A stretch of 64,000 bases of DNA from Flavilitoribacter nigricans DSM 23189 = NBRC 102662 (GCF_002646595.1 NZ_PDUD01000017.1:186001-250000), one strand, 5' to 3'. Counted from the stretch's first letter, positions 8,425 to 18,449 are shown. Numbers and translations: made by a program. The notes: generated from the letters alone by a model not told the origin.

Positions 8425-11400
8425 TTAGAAGCGTACATTCAGGCCGGCTGTATAAATGGCCGGGATCGGATACGTCTGCCGGTCGATGCCGGTGGCTACT
8501 TCCGGGTTGAAACCGTTGTAGTCAAACAAAGTAAGCGGGCGTTCTGCGGTGAAATACACCCGGATATCCGGCATGCCGCTTCCGAGGTCAGCACCTTTCA
8601 GGTTATAACCGACCTGTACGTTCTGAATGCGGAAGAAAGAACCGTCCTCGATGAAGTAAGTACTCAGGCGTTGGTTCCAGCCCTTGCGAATCCCCTTGGA
8701 AGATGGGTAGCTGTTGGACGTCCCTTCCCCGTGCCAGCGATTGATGGCCAGGTCGGCATCCATATTGGTATCCGAAGTAAAGATGACTTCACCGCGTTTC
8801 CGGTTCAGGATCTTATTGCCGGACTGTCCGAAAACGCTAACCGACAGGTCAAAACCTTTGAAACCCAGTCCGAAATTACCGCCGAACATCAGGTTGGGTA
8901 GGTAAGATCCCAGGATCACCCGGTCGTCGTCGTTGATCTCGCCGTCTCCGTTCTGGTCCCGGTAGATCAGGTCACCCGGTTCCAGGTTATTGGCCACGGC
9001 TACCGGATCGGCATCGATCTGGGCCTGGTTCTGATAGACGCCCACTACTTCGCGGCCGAAGAAAGCCAGCAGCGGCTGCCCCACGATGGAACGTTGTCTG
9101 AATTCGGCGCTTCCGCCGTCAACGTAAGCCTGTCCGAAGAGGTCAACCACTTCGTTTTTCAGCGTAGAGATGTTACCGCCGATGTAATAGCGGAAATCCT
9201 GGGAGAAATTGTCCGTCCAGTTCAGGGCCAGTTCGAAACCGGAGTTCCGGATTACCCCAACGTTTTTCCGTACCGTACCGCCGATGGATGGGTTCTCTAC
9301 CGGAATGACCGCATTTTTGGTATCACGGATGTAGTAATCCGCATCCAGGCTCAGGCGATTGTCAAACAGGTAGGAAGTCAGACCGAAGTTCAGTTCTTCC
9401 ACTACTTCCCAGGACAGGTAGGAAAATACGCTGAGCGAGGTCGTACCGGTCACCAGTTGATCGTCGATGGCGGTCGTAATGATGTCCGTCGTACGCGCCC
9501 CGTCACTGGCCGGCACGTTGTCGTTACCCAATTCTCCCCAGCTGGCGCGGAATTTCAGATAGTCAATCCCCGTCACGTTGAAGAAATCTTCCTGGGAAGC
9601 AACCCAGCCGATCCCCACCGTTGGAAAATAGCCCCATTTTTCCTGGTACTTGGAAGTACCGTCGGCCCGCAGGGTACCGTAGAGCAAATATTTGTGATCG
9701 TAATTATAAGCTACCCGGCCGAAGTAAGACAGACCATACTGGCGGGCACCGTTATCACCTACATTATCAACGGGAATGGTTTCCGCCTGATCGATATACC
9801 AGGCCTCTTCCTGATCCACGGGGAAATTCAGACCGGTCGCCCGGAGCTGATCCCAGGCTTCATCCCGGTAAGAGGTACCGGCCATTACCTGAAGATTGTG
9901 GCGGTTGAAATCCTCGGTGAAGGTCAGGAGGTTGTCCCAGATCTGGTTGGAGCGGTTCTCGTAAGTTCTGGAAATGGAAGAGTTCGGATTCTGGTAACCG
10001 TTGCCGATGAAGTACGGCAGGTCGATATTCCGCGCGTTGTAGGACAGGTAGTTGTGATTATAGCTCGATTTGAAGGTCAGTTTTTCCGGGATCAGATCCA
10101 CCTGCAGGTAAAAGTTAGCCACCAGGTTCCTTCTTTTCAGACGGTTGTTATTGAACAGGGTGGAAGAAAGCGGGTTCTGACCTCCCCGGTAGCCAAGATC
10201 CTGCGCGTTGGCCAGGTTTACCGGGAATGCATCCTCGTTCATATCGTCGTACACCGGCATAATTGGCACCGCGAAGTAAGCGCGGAACCAGGCATCCTGG
10301 GCGGGCGCGTACTGCGTGGAATTGCTCAGCAGCATATTTCCGCCGATCGTCAGCCAGTCCGTTGCTTTGTAATCGACCTTCGAACGCAGGTTAAAACGCT
10401 CGTATTCGTTTTTCATATCCAGGATACCGTCCTGTAAGAAGTAACTGCCGCCGATGGAGTAAGTAGCATTGCTGCCTCCACCGCTGATGGATAAGCTGTG
10501 GTTCTGCATGGGCGCTTCCCGCAGGATCTGATCGTACCAGTCCGTATTTACATCCGGTACATTCGGATTGATCCGGCTCCGGCCGTAGCGCTGCATAGCG
10601 TTCTGGATGAAACTGATGTCCGCTTCGGAACCGGATTCCAGGGCCATATCCGTGAACTGCTCGGCATTGGCCAGCTTCAGTACGTTCTGAGCCACCTGGA
10701 TACCGTAGTAACCGTCGTAAACGATCTCCGCGGGTTGGTTGTAGGAGCCGGATTTGGTCTCTACCAAAACGACGCCGTTCGCCGCCCGCACACCGTAAAT
10801 GGCCGCCGCGGAGGCATCTTTCAGTACGGAGATACTGGCAATATCGTTGTTGTTCAGGAAGTCGATGTTATCGAAGAACATACCGTCCACCACGTAGAGC
10901 GGAGCTGCATCCCCGCTGCCGGGGAAAGATCCGATACCGCGGATCCGGACGGTCGGACCGCTACCTGGCGTACCGCTGCTGACGATCTGCATACCGGCTA
11001 CCTTACCCTGCAGGGCCTGCATGGCCTGGCTGGAGGGGGTTTTGGTGATGTCTTCCGATTTGATAGTGGTAATGGACGAAGTCAGGTCCTTGGTACGCTG
11101 GGTACCGTAACCGACTACTACGACTTCCTCCAGCGCAACGGAGCCGAAGCTCAACTGCACGTTGTAGTTATCTTCGGTCCCTACCACTACTCTTTCGGGG
11201 GAGTAGCCTGTGTAACTTATTAATAAGGTGTTTCCCGTTTCAGCGGTGACGGTAAATCTACCGTCGAAATCGGTCACCGTACCGGTGCCCGTATCTTCTA
11301 CCAGTACCGTCACCCCGATCAGCGGATCGTTGCTTTCGGCATCGGTAACCACTCCGGTAATCTCTCTTCCCTGGGAAAAGGAAAGCGTGTACATTACACA

Positions 11401-11433
11401 AAGTGTGAGTGTAAATAGAATTTTCATTCTCAT
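8425..11433 (-). CDS. SusC/RagA-family TonB-dependent outer-membrane transporter
   Basis: The 1002-residue product has a signal peptide (ending about SFSQG), a carboxypeptidase-D-like regulatory beta domain (REITGVVTDAESNDPLIGVTV region, ~22-100), the SusC signature LEEVVVVGYGTQRTKDLTSS, a TonB plug (MQALQGKVAGMQIVSSGTPG, VRIRGIGSF, YVVDGMFFDNIDFLNNNDI) and a long beta barrel ending in the aromatic residue of LNVRF. It imports oligosaccharides with the SusD lid encoded next. Another ATG lies two codons in (11427). It is the first gene of the leftward unit; no anti-sigma partner is adjacent, which fits control by the regulator at the left edge. Confidence 0.96.
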   Translation of the reverse strand: MRMKILFTLTLCVMYTLSFSQGREITGVVTDAESNDPLIGVTVLVEDTGTGTVTDFDGRFTVTAETGNTLLISYTGYSPERVVVGTEDNYNVQLSFGSVALEEVVVVGYGTQRTKDLTSSITTIKSEDITKTPSSQAMQALQGKVAGMQIVSSGTPGSGPTVRIRGIGSFPGSGDAAPLYVVDGMFFDNIDFLNNNDIASISVLKDASAAAIYGVRAANGVVLVETKSGSYNQPAEIVYDGYYGIQVAQNVLKLANAEQFTDMALESGSEADISFIQNAMQRYGRSRINPNVPDVNTDWYDQILREAPMQNHSLSISGGGSNATYSIGGSYFLQDGILDMKNEYERFNLRSKVDYKATDWLTIGGNMLLSNSTQYAPAQDAWFRAYFAVPIMPVYDDMNEDAFPVNLANAQDLGYRGGQNPLSSTLFNNNRLKRRNLVANFYLQVDLIPEKLTFKSSYNHNYLSYNARNIDLPYFIGNGYQNPNSSISRTYENRSNQIWDNLLTFTEDFNRHNLQVMAGTSYRDEAWDQLRATGLNFPVDQEEAWYIDQAETIPVDNVGDNGARQYGLSYFGRVAYNYDHKYLLYGTLRADGTSKYQEKWGYFPTVGIGWVASQEDFFNVTGIDYLKFRASWGELGNDNVPASDGARTTDIITTAIDDQLVTGTTSLSVFSYLSWEVVEELNFGLTSYLFDNRLSLDADYYIRDTKNAVIPVENPSIGGTVRKNVGVIRNSGFELALNWTDNFSQDFRYYIGGNISTLKNEVVDLFGQAYVDGGSAEFRQRSIVGQPLLAFFGREVVGVYQNQAQIDADPVAVANNLEPGDLIYRDQNGDGEINDDDRVILGSYLPNLMFGGNFGLGFKGFDLSVSVFGQSGNKILNRKRGEVIFTSDTNMDADLAINRWHGEGTSNSYPSSKGIRKGWNQRLSTYFIEDGSFFRIQNVQVGYNLKGADLGSGMPDIRVYFTAERPLTLFDYNGFNPEVATGIDRQTYPIPAIYTAGLNVRF

Positions 11434-12275
11434 GATGTGATAGGATTTAAATTAGAAGTTGTCTACAGTTTCCTTACTGGGCTTCAATTGACCTCAAAAA
11501 GCAGGCTTTTCACCGGCAGCAGAAAACATTAGTCAACTTCATAGTTTCATAACAAAGTGTATTCGAGCATTGATCAGGTCCGGAACTGATCCGTAACTGA
11601 CCTTTTGAACGGTATAAAAATTCCGGTTTAGAAGAGGTAAGCCATCGGAATGGGATGGAGAAAGGATTGGTGGTTTGGGCAAAATCGGATCATTTGTAAA
11701 GTTGCGTTTCTTCCCATTTTTTCAATTCCTTTTAACCAATAGATCCACACCCCGAAAGCTTCCCGCAGAAGCTAAACAGGCATCTAAAGTCGATCCAAAG
11801 AGGAGTTTCACGCTCCTCTCACATGCTGGTTGGTGATTGGCTGGTCTTGCGTTTTTAATTTGGGGCCTTAATCTTGCGAAGGATAATCTGATGCAAATTT
11901 TATTTCAGGAGTTTTATTTTTGACAACACTAAATTACGTAATCCGAATAGCAACTCGTTCCAAAAACACCTCATTACTACTACGCCATTTAACATTTATT
12001 TTTAAATTATTATTTATTATTCTTTACATAAATAATTGAAAATAAATTAAATAACCTTACAACCTCAAATACCCTCTCATAACCGGCATTACACCATAGC
12101 TGTTTTGGGTAGAAAAAACTTGATATCTTAGGTAGAAGTAATCAGTTTTGAGCTTCACCATTTATTTCAGACAGCTCTTCCCTCCCGGCGTTTCCCACTT
12201 TAATGATGCGGAAGTCGCCCGGAGCTATTTTTTCCGGCTTTTGACCAAGCTGCCACAAAACGAATTAACAGCACC
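11434..12275. promoter_or_regulatory. Divergent control region of the polysaccharide locus
   Basis: An 842 bp gene-free region separates the leftward susC unit from the rightward sulfatase/GH3 pair. The part from about 11880 to 12130 is strongly AT-rich. I found no exact TAnnTTTG box with a well-spaced TTG for either direction, and no supported ORF. A small hairpin lies at 11799. Promoters for both directions and the regulator's binding site are expected here by position only. Confidence 0.5.
11799..11819. other. Small perfect hairpin in the divergent control region
   Basis: AGAGGAG and CTCCTCT form a 7 bp inverted repeat around a 7-base loop. It could be an operator half-site pair for the locus regulator or a transcript hairpin; nothing in the sequence decides this. 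Confidence 0.3.
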
Positions 12276-13841
12276 ATGAAAAAAGTTCTATTGTTTTCCT
12301 TTCTCATTCCCGTATTGGCATTATTTGCCTTTTTACCACTCCAACGAAGCGAGGTACCGCCCGCCTCCCCGGCTACCGCCGATCAGCCGAACGTGATCTT
12401 TATCTTAAGTGATGATCACCGGTACGACTTTATGGGATTTACCGGAAAGGTGCCCGGGCTGCGTACACCGAATATGGACCGCATGGCCAGAGAAGGCATC
12501 CATTTTCCCAATGCCTTTGTGACCACCGCCCTTTGCTCCCCCAGTCGGGCTTCTATCCTGACCGGGCAGTTTTCCCACGTACACGAGGTGATCGACAATC
12601 AGGCGCCGGCCAAAGAAGGACTGATCTACTTTCCGTCCTACCTTCAGGATAACGGCTACAAAACCGCCTTTGTCGGGAAATGGCATATGGGTCATTACAA
12701 CGATGATCCGCGCCCCGGTTTTGACCACTGGGTCAGTTTTCAGGGGCAAGGCACCTACTACGATCCGAACCTCAATGTGAACGGGGAGCGGGTCGTTTAC
12801 AACGACAGTTCCTATATGAGCGATGTACTGACCGATTACGCTCTGGAGTGGATGAAGTCCCTGGAAGAAGATCAGCCGTTCTTTCTGTACCTGTCCCACA
12901 AGGCGGTACACGCGGAATTCCTGCCCGCGCCCCGGCACCGCGGCGCTTATGCGGATCAGCCCATCTCCTACCCGCCGACAATGTACCCGCCCGATACCAA
13001 TCCCTGGGAATATACCAGTGTGACCGCTCCGAAACCGACGCAGCAGGAGATCCAGGCGGCCCAAAAGGTCGGCTACGATTACGCTAACGTACCGAATTGG
13101 GTAAAGGCCCAGCGGGGAAGCTGGCACGGAGTGGATTATATGTACAACGGCCAGATCGAATTCAACGATTTCTACCGGCGCTATCTGGAGACGGTGCTGG
13201 GCATCGACGAAAGCATCGGTCAGGTACTGAACTATCTGGAAGAAACCTCCCAACTGGAGAATACCGTGGTGATCTACATGGGCGACAACGGTTTTTCCTT
13301 CGGGGAGCACGGGCTGATCGATAAACGCCACGCCTACGAGGAGTCCATGAAGGTGCCCCTGCTGGTGTACGCGCCGGGCATGATCGAACCGAAAACCCAC
13401 GAAGGCATGATCCAGAATATTGATATCGGTCCGACGGTACTGGACCTGGCCGGTATCGAAACGCCGGAACAGATGAACGGCCGCTCTTTCGTTCCCTTCC
13501 TGCAGGGAGAAAATATCCCGGACTGGCGGCAGCAGATCTTTTACGAATACTACTGGGAGCGCCCCTTCCCGCAGACGCCGACGACCTACGCCGTCCGGAC
13601 GGATCGCTACAAATTCATCAAATACCTCGGTATCTGGGATACCAATGAGTTCTTCGATCTGCAGGACGATCCCAACGAAGCGCGCAACCTGATCCGAAGC
13701 CCGGAACACCAGTCGGAGATCAAAGCTATGAACGATGCGCTGTACGACTGGCTGGAATCCACCGAAGGCCTGAAGATCCCGCTCAAACGCGTGGGCGTGC
13801 CCCGCACCGGAGCGGACTGGAAGTACGGCGGCACCTACTGA
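12276..13841 (+). CDS. Secreted formylglycine-dependent sulfatase
   Basis: The 521-residue protein has an N-terminal signal (FLIPVLALFAFLP). Its sulfatase (alkaline phosphatase superfamily) domain carries the metal-binding ILSDDHR (Asp46/Asp47) and the C-x-P-x-R motif CSPSR at 87-91, where Cys87 would be oxidised to formylglycine. GKWHMG follows at about 132, a second metal site in GDNGFSFGEHG lies near 330, and a C-terminal subdomain has RTDRYKFIKY. It resembles the N-acetylglucosamine-6-sulfatase/arylsulfatase branch of Bacteroidota loci. Its partner GH3 starts 56 bases downstream, suggesting joint transcription. No anaerobic maturase or FGE is in the window. The exact sulfated substrate is unknown. 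Confidence 0.9.
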   Translation: MKKVLLFSFLIPVLALFAFLPLQRSEVPPASPATADQPNVIFILSDDHRYDFMGFTGKVPGLRTPNMDRMAREGIHFPNAFVTTALCSPSRASILTGQFSHVHEVIDNQAPAKEGLIYFPSYLQDNGYKTAFVGKWHMGHYNDDPRPGFDHWVSFQGQGTYYDPNLNVNGERVVYNDSSYMSDVLTDYALEWMKSLEEDQPFFLYLSHKAVHAEFLPAPRHRGAYADQPISYPPTMYPPDTNPWEYTSVTAPKPTQQEIQAAQKVGYDYANVPNWVKAQRGSWHGVDYMYNGQIEFNDFYRRYLETVLGIDESIGQVLNYLEETSQLENTVVIYMGDNGFSFGEHGLIDKRHAYEESMKVPLLVYAPGMIEPKTHEGMIQNIDIGPTVLDLAGIETPEQMNGRSFVPFLQGENIPDWRQQIFYEYYWERPFPQTPTTYAVRTDRYKFIKYLGIWDTNEFFDLQDDPNEARNLIRSPEHQSEIKAMNDALYDWLESTEGLKIPLKRVGVPRTGADWKYGGTY

Positions 13842-13897
13842 CCCCCAAAATTGCCAACGCTTTTAACCTTGCACCAAACAATAAAAACCTTTCAAGT

Positions 13898-16123
13898 ATG
13901 AAAAAGCACATGAACCGCATGGCGATCCTTTACGGGCTGCTGGCCCTACCGATGGTCGCAATTGCCCAACAAAAGACCGTTGATCAACGGGTAGACAGTG
14001 TGCTGGCACTAATGACGCTGGACGAAATGATCGGCCAGATGAACCTCTTCACCAGCGACTGGGCGGTAACGGGACCTACCCTGCGGGAAAACTATAAGGC
14101 CGATATCCAGGCCGGAAAAGTAGGCGCTATCTTCAATGCGCACACCGCCGAATATAACCGGGAATTGCAGCGCATGGCCGTGGAAGAAACCCGGCTGGGC
14201 ATTCCTTTGATCTTCGGCTACGATGTGATCCACGGCTATAAAACCATCACGCCCGTACCGCTGGGAGAAGCCGCCAGTTGGGACCTGGAGGCCATCGAGC
14301 GCGCCGCGCGCATTGCCGCCGAAGAAGCCACGGCAGCCGGCCTCCACTGGACCTTCGCACCGATGGTGGACATCGCCCGCGACCCGCGCTGGGGCCGGAT
14401 CATGGAAGGAGCCGGAGAGGATCCCTACCTCGGTGAATTAATCGCAGCGGCCCGGGTCAAAGGATTTCAGGGGGATGATATTGCCGCCGTCAATACTCTG
14501 ATCGCCTGTGCCAAACACTTCGCCGCCTACGGTGCAGCCCAGGCCGGGCGCGATTACCATACGGTGGATATCTCGGAGCGGACCCTGCGGGAACTTTATC
14601 TGCCGCCGTTCAAAGCGGCATTAGACGCCGGGGTCTACACCTTTATGACCTCCTTCAACGAACTGGACGGCGTACCGGCCACCGCCAACGCCCACCTGTT
14701 GCGGGAGATACTACGGGAAGAATGGGGATTTGACGGTTTCGTCGTAACGGATTACACGTCCATCAACGAGATGGTGCCGCACGGCTACGCCGCCGATGAC
14801 CAGCAGGCCGCCATGCAGGCGGTTAATGCCGGCGTCGATATGGATATGCAGGGCGCTACCTTCTACGATCATCTGAAAGCACTCGTAGCGGACGGAAATG
14901 TATCCGAAGATCGCATCCGCGAGGCAGTCGGTGATATCCTGCGGGTGAAGTTTCAACTCGGGCTGTTCGACGATCCCTATCGCTACAGTAATACCGACCG
15001 GGAGCAAAATAACATCATGACCGAACGGCAACTGGCCGACGCGCAGGATATTGCCCGTAAATCCACCGTACTGCTGAAAAACGAAGGCCAGGTACTGCCG
15101 CTGGCTAAAGATATGGGTACCCTCGCGGTGATCGGCCCGCTGGCGGATTCCCAGGATGATCTGCTGGGCGCCTGGCGGGGAGCCGGAGAAGCCGATCAGG
15201 CAGTCAGTCTGCTTAGCGGCATTAAGGAAAAACTCGGCGAAGGCGTACGTATCCTTTACGCAAAAGGTGCGGAGATCGAAGGCGAAGACCGCAGCGGCTT
15301 TAAAGCAGCAGAACTGGCGGCCATGGAGGCCGATGCCGTTGTGCTGGCCGTGGGTGAAGGCTCCTGGATGAGCGGTGAGGCCGCCAGCCGCGGTATGATC
15401 GGTCTGCCCGGTGTGCAAACGGATTTGGTCAAAGCCATTGTCGCTACCGGAAAACCCGTGGTAGTGGTACTTATGAACGGCCGCCCGCTGGCCATACCCT
15501 GGATTGCCGAAAATGCACCCGCGATCCTGGAGACCTGGTTTGCCGGCACCCGGGGTGGCCCCGCCATTGCCGATGTCCTGTTCGGGGACTATAATCCTTC
15601 CGGAAAACTGCCGGTCACCTTCCCCCGGCACGAAGCTCAGATCCCCATTTTTTACGCCGCGAAAAATACCGGCCGCCCGATGGATCCCAACAACAAGTAT
15701 ACCAGTAAGTACCTGGATATACCGAATACGCCGCTCTACCCCTTCGGCTACGGCCTGAGCTACACGACTTTCGCTTATTCGAATCTGAAGGTGGATCAAT
15801 CGGAATTCAGGGCCGGGGAATCGCTGACGGTCAGCGTACAACTCGCCAATACCGGCAAACGGACCGGCAAAGAAACCGTACAACTGTATATCCGGGACCT
15901 GGTGGGCAGCACCACCCGTCCGCTGCGCGAGCTGAAAGCCTTCCGGCAGGTAGCGCTCGATGCGGGGGAAAGTCAGACCGTCAGTTTTGAACTCGAACCG
16001 GAGACCTTCAAATTTTTCGATGCCAAAATGGAATTTCGGGCCGAACCGGGTGACTTTGAGATCTATGTCGGCGGCGATTCCAACGCCAAGGAAATGGTGA
16101 AAGTAAAATTGGTTGAACGATAG
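13898..16123 (+). CDS. bglX: GH3 periplasmic beta-glucosidase
   Basis: The 741-residue protein has a signal peptide (ending about AIAQQ) and the three-part GH3 layout. The N-terminal TIM barrel includes FGYDVIHGYKT, FAPMVDIARDPRWGR and KHFAAYGAA; the nucleophile is Asp285 in GFVVTDYTS. The alpha/beta sandwich includes GEGSWMSGEAASR, and the C-terminal fibronectin-III-like domain has YIRDLVGSTTRPLRELKAF. Length and motifs match BglX. In Bacteroides a homologous GH3 next to a GH144 gene acts on beta-1,2-gluco-oligosaccharides, so sophoro-oligosaccharide hydrolysis is the best guess here; other beta-glucosides are possible. A short stem GGACCG-caa-CGGTCC follows directly at the stop. Confidence 0.92.
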   Translation: MKKHMNRMAILYGLLALPMVAIAQQKTVDQRVDSVLALMTLDEMIGQMNLFTSDWAVTGPTLRENYKADIQAGKVGAIFNAHTAEYNRELQRMAVEETRLGIPLIFGYDVIHGYKTITPVPLGEAASWDLEAIERAARIAAEEATAAGLHWTFAPMVDIARDPRWGRIMEGAGEDPYLGELIAAARVKGFQGDDIAAVNTLIACAKHFAAYGAAQAGRDYHTVDISERTLRELYLPPFKAALDAGVYTFMTSFNELDGVPATANAHLLREILREEWGFDGFVVTDYTSINEMVPHGYAADDQQAAMQAVNAGVDMDMQGATFYDHLKALVADGNVSEDRIREAVGDILRVKFQLGLFDDPYRYSNTDREQNNIMTERQLADAQDIARKSTVLLKNEGQVLPLAKDMGTLAVIGPLADSQDDLLGAWRGAGEADQAVSLLSGIKEKLGEGVRILYAKGAEIEGEDRSGFKAAELAAMEADAVVLAVGEGSWMSGEAASRGMIGLPGVQTDLVKAIVATGKPVVVVLMNGRPLAIPWIAENAPAILETWFAGTRGGPAIADVLFGDYNPSGKLPVTFPRHEAQIPIFYAAKNTGRPMDPNNKYTSKYLDIPNTPLYPFGYGLSYTTFAYSNLKVDQSEFRAGESLTVSVQLANTGKRTGKETVQLYIRDLVGSTTRPLRELKAFRQVALDAGESQTVSFELEPETFKFFDAKMEFRAEPGDFEIYVGGDSNAKEMVKVKLVER

Positions 16124-16161
16124 GACCGCAACGGTCCCTCCAAAAGGAAAATTCCTTGCGT

Positions 16162-16411
16162 GGGGAAACGCCTATCCCAAATTGCCCGGGCAGTTGCGGC
16201 GCACCGCACTATTTTCAGACCTAAGGGATGAAAATACGTAGAGCTACAGCGTGCGACATCATCAGGACGGTGCGCTGCACCTCAAAACATCGGTCACGTA
16301 TTAGTCTGTAGCTATGACGGTGCGCTGCACCTATATGGACGTAGAATGGGTTTGGGAATCCTGATGCTTACCGGCACATCAGGAGCAAATCACTTTGCGT
16401 CTATATCTTCG
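16162..16411. repeat. Intergenic repeat, copy 1 (longer variant)
   Basis: This copy runs from GGGGAAACGCCTATCCCAAA to GCGTCTATATC and is repeated in the same direction at 16428. It contains two copies of the near-palindrome ACGGTGCGCTGCACCT (16267-16282, 16317-16332), so one internal ~50 bp segment is duplicated relative to copy 2. It also holds AGGGATGAAAATA and GAGCTACAGCGT. There is no supported coding sequence. It lies in the 640 bp gap after the GH3 gene. Confidence 0.8.
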
Positions 16412-16427
16412 AGTTTGGTGCAAGCCC

Positions 16428-16635
16428 GGGGAAACGCCTATCCCAAATCGCCAAGATAGGTGCGGTGCACCGTACTATTTTCAGACCAAAGGGATGAAAA
16501 TATCTAGAGCTACAGCGTAGCGACCTGATCATGATCAGGACGGTGCGCTGCACCTATATTGACGTAAAATAGGTTTGGGAATCCTGACGGTGACCAGCAC
16601 GTCAGGACCAAACCGCTTCGCGTCTGGTATATCCC
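16428..16635. repeat. Intergenic repeat, copy 2
   Basis: This is a direct, diverged copy of 16162-16411. Shared landmarks in the same order are GGGGAAACGCCTATCCCAAA, CACCG(C/T)ACTATTTTCAGACC, AGGGATGAAAATA, GAGCTACAGCGT, ACGGTGCGCTGCACCTATAT, GGTTTGGGAATCCTGA and GCGTCT. The core GGTGC-gct-GCACC can form a hairpin. The Na+/phosphate cotransporter gene starts 128 bases further on. Confidence 0.8.
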
Positions 16636-16763
16636 TGAGTAATGGTTTCTGCAAGTTTGAATACCGCCCAGGGAACAGCTCCGCTGCGATAATGGTTTTT
16701 TTATTAATTTCAGCCTTTCTTTCTCTGTTAATACGATAGGGACAACCTTGCTGAAGCAATTGT

Positions 16764-18449
16764 ATGGAAACCGGCACAGTATCAATCTTTAACATCCTGG
16801 GTTCGCTGGCGCTCTTCATCTACGGCATGAAGGTGATGAGCGAAGGGATCCAGAAAGCTGCAGGCTCGCAGATGCGGGTGATCATGCGCCGGATGACCAG
16901 TAATCGCTTCATCGGCCTGCTATCCGGGTTCCTGATCACGGGGATCATCCAGTCTTCTTCGGCTACGACGGTTATGACCGTTAGTTTTGTCAACGCCGGA
17001 CTGATCTCCCTGTCCGAATCCGCCGGGATTATGATGGGCGCCAATATCGGCACGACCATTACCGGCTGGTTGATCGCTCTGGATGTGAGTAAATTCAACT
17101 TTGCGGACTATTCCCTGCTGCTCATTGCGATCGGTTTGCCCCTGTTTTTCGTCAAAAAATACCGGTGGGGCTACTGGGGAGAATTTCTCATTGGTTTTGC
17201 GCTTTTATTTCTGGGGCTCAATTTCTTATCAGTGTCTTTCCCCGATTTCAGCGATTATCCGGATGCGTTGGAATTTCTGGCCAATTACGCCAGCTACGGT
17301 TACCTATCCACCATCCTGTTCCTGTTCGTCGGTGCGATCATTGCCGGGCTCATTCAGTCTTCGAGTGCAGCCATGGCTCTGACGATCGTTATGCTCGCCA
17401 AGGGCTGGATCACCCTGGATGTTGCCGCCGCCATGATCCTCGGGGAAAACCTGGGTACCACCGTAACCGCGGAGATCGCTTCGCTGGTGGGCAATGTACA
17501 CGCCAAACGCTCCGCCCGGATCCATTCCCTGTTCAATCTGTTCGGGATCACCTGGATGGTGTTTCTCCTCCCCTACTTTGTAGATTTTCTGGAGAACGTG
17601 GTGACCAATTACTTTGTGACCATTCTGCCGCAATCAACTGCCGATGTGATCACCCTGGCCGCCTTTCACACTACCTTTAACCTGAGCAATGCTTTGCTGT
17701 TAATCGGTTTTGTGCCCTGGCTGATCAAACTGTCTATCAAAACGGTGCCCTCCAAAGGGGTACACGACGAGAACTTCCGGCTCGCCTACATCAATTCTTT
17801 GCTCAAGACCCCGGAGTTATCCATCATTGAAGCCCAGAAAGAACTGGCCCGTTACAGTGTGATCACCAGCCGGATGTCCATTTTCACCCGGGAGCTGCTG
17901 TTTTCTACCGAAGCGGAGGAACAGGAGGAGTTATTAGATCGCATCGCCAAATACGAAGAGATCAACGACCGCGTGGAACTCGAACTGGGCAACTACGTAC
18001 AGCGACTTTCTTCGGAAGAGATCTCCACCCGCACTTCGGTACAGATCCGCAGTATTATCGGCATTTGCAGTGATCTTGAACAGATCGGGGACAATTTTTA
18101 CCAGATGTCCCGCACCATCAAACGCAAGATCGAGGAGAAGATCTGGTTCAACCAGCAACAACGCGAGCGACTGAAGGAAATGTTCCAGCTCGTAGACAAT
18201 GCTTTCGATGTTCTCAATAAAAATATTGCGGTACCGGAATTTAGTCAGATCGACCTGGAACCGGCCATCGCCACGGAAAAGAAGATCAATGCCCTGCGCG
18301 ATCTGATGCGCAGAGAAAACCAGGAAAGTCAGGAAGATCCAAACTACAACATGAACAGTTCCCTGATCTACAACAACCTCTTTACCTCCTTGGAACAAAC
18401 CGGCGATCACATCATGAATATTTCGGAGGCGATCAAAGCCTATTCCTAA
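16764..18449 (+). CDS. Na+/phosphate cotransporter (NptA/PF02690 family) with PhoU-like tail
   Basis: The 561-residue membrane protein carries the duplicated Na/Pi-cotransporter signature. The first repeat has ITGIIQSSSATTVMTVSFV and MGANIGTTITGWL; the second has AGLIQSSSAAMALTIVMLA and LGENLGTTVTAEI. The QSSS motifs are the substrate/Na+ site of this family. From about residue 340 the chain becomes soluble and helical, like a PhoU domain (DLEQIGDNFYQMSRTIKRKI, LEQTGDHIMNISEAIKAY). It imports phosphate driven by Na+, which fits the Na+-NQR operon in the same window. It starts 128 bases after a repeat pair and may share a transcript with the gene at 18514. Confidence 0.9.
   Translation: METGTVSIFNILGSLALFIYGMKVMSEGIQKAAGSQMRVIMRRMTSNRFIGLLSGFLITGIIQSSSATTVMTVSFVNAGLISLSESAGIMMGANIGTTITGWLIALDVSKFNFADYSLLLIAIGLPLFFVKKYRWGYWGEFLIGFALLFLGLNFLSVSFPDFSDYPDALEFLANYASYGYLSTILFLFVGAIIAGLIQSSSAAMALTIVMLAKGWITLDVAAAMILGENLGTTVTAEIASLVGNVHAKRSARIHSLFNLFGITWMVFLLPYFVDFLENVVTNYFVTILPQSTADVITLAAFHTTFNLSNALLLIGFVPWLIKLSIKTVPSKGVHDENFRLAYINSLLKTPELSIIEAQKELARYSVITSRMSIFTRELLFSTEAEEQEELLDRIAKYEEINDRVELELGNYVQRLSSEEISTRTSVQIRSIIGICSDLEQIGDNFYQMSRTIKRKIEEKIWFNQQQRERLKEMFQLVDNAFDVLNKNIAVPEFSQIDLEPAIATEKKINALRDLMRRENQESQEDPNYNMNSSLIYNNLFTSLEQTGDHIMNISEAIKAYS

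Noticed and set aside
9094-10437. 447-codon open frame antisense to the SusC gene
   Set aside because: It is a composition shadow inside a well-supported TonB-dependent transporter gene. Similar long antisense frames lie opposite the sulfatase (12405-13709) and the first TldD gene (52155-53420).
16535-16819. Possible leftward small proteins over the 16428-16635 repeat
   Set aside because: These frames run through a repeat and into the start of the phosphate cotransporter gene on the opposite strand, with no recognisable domain.
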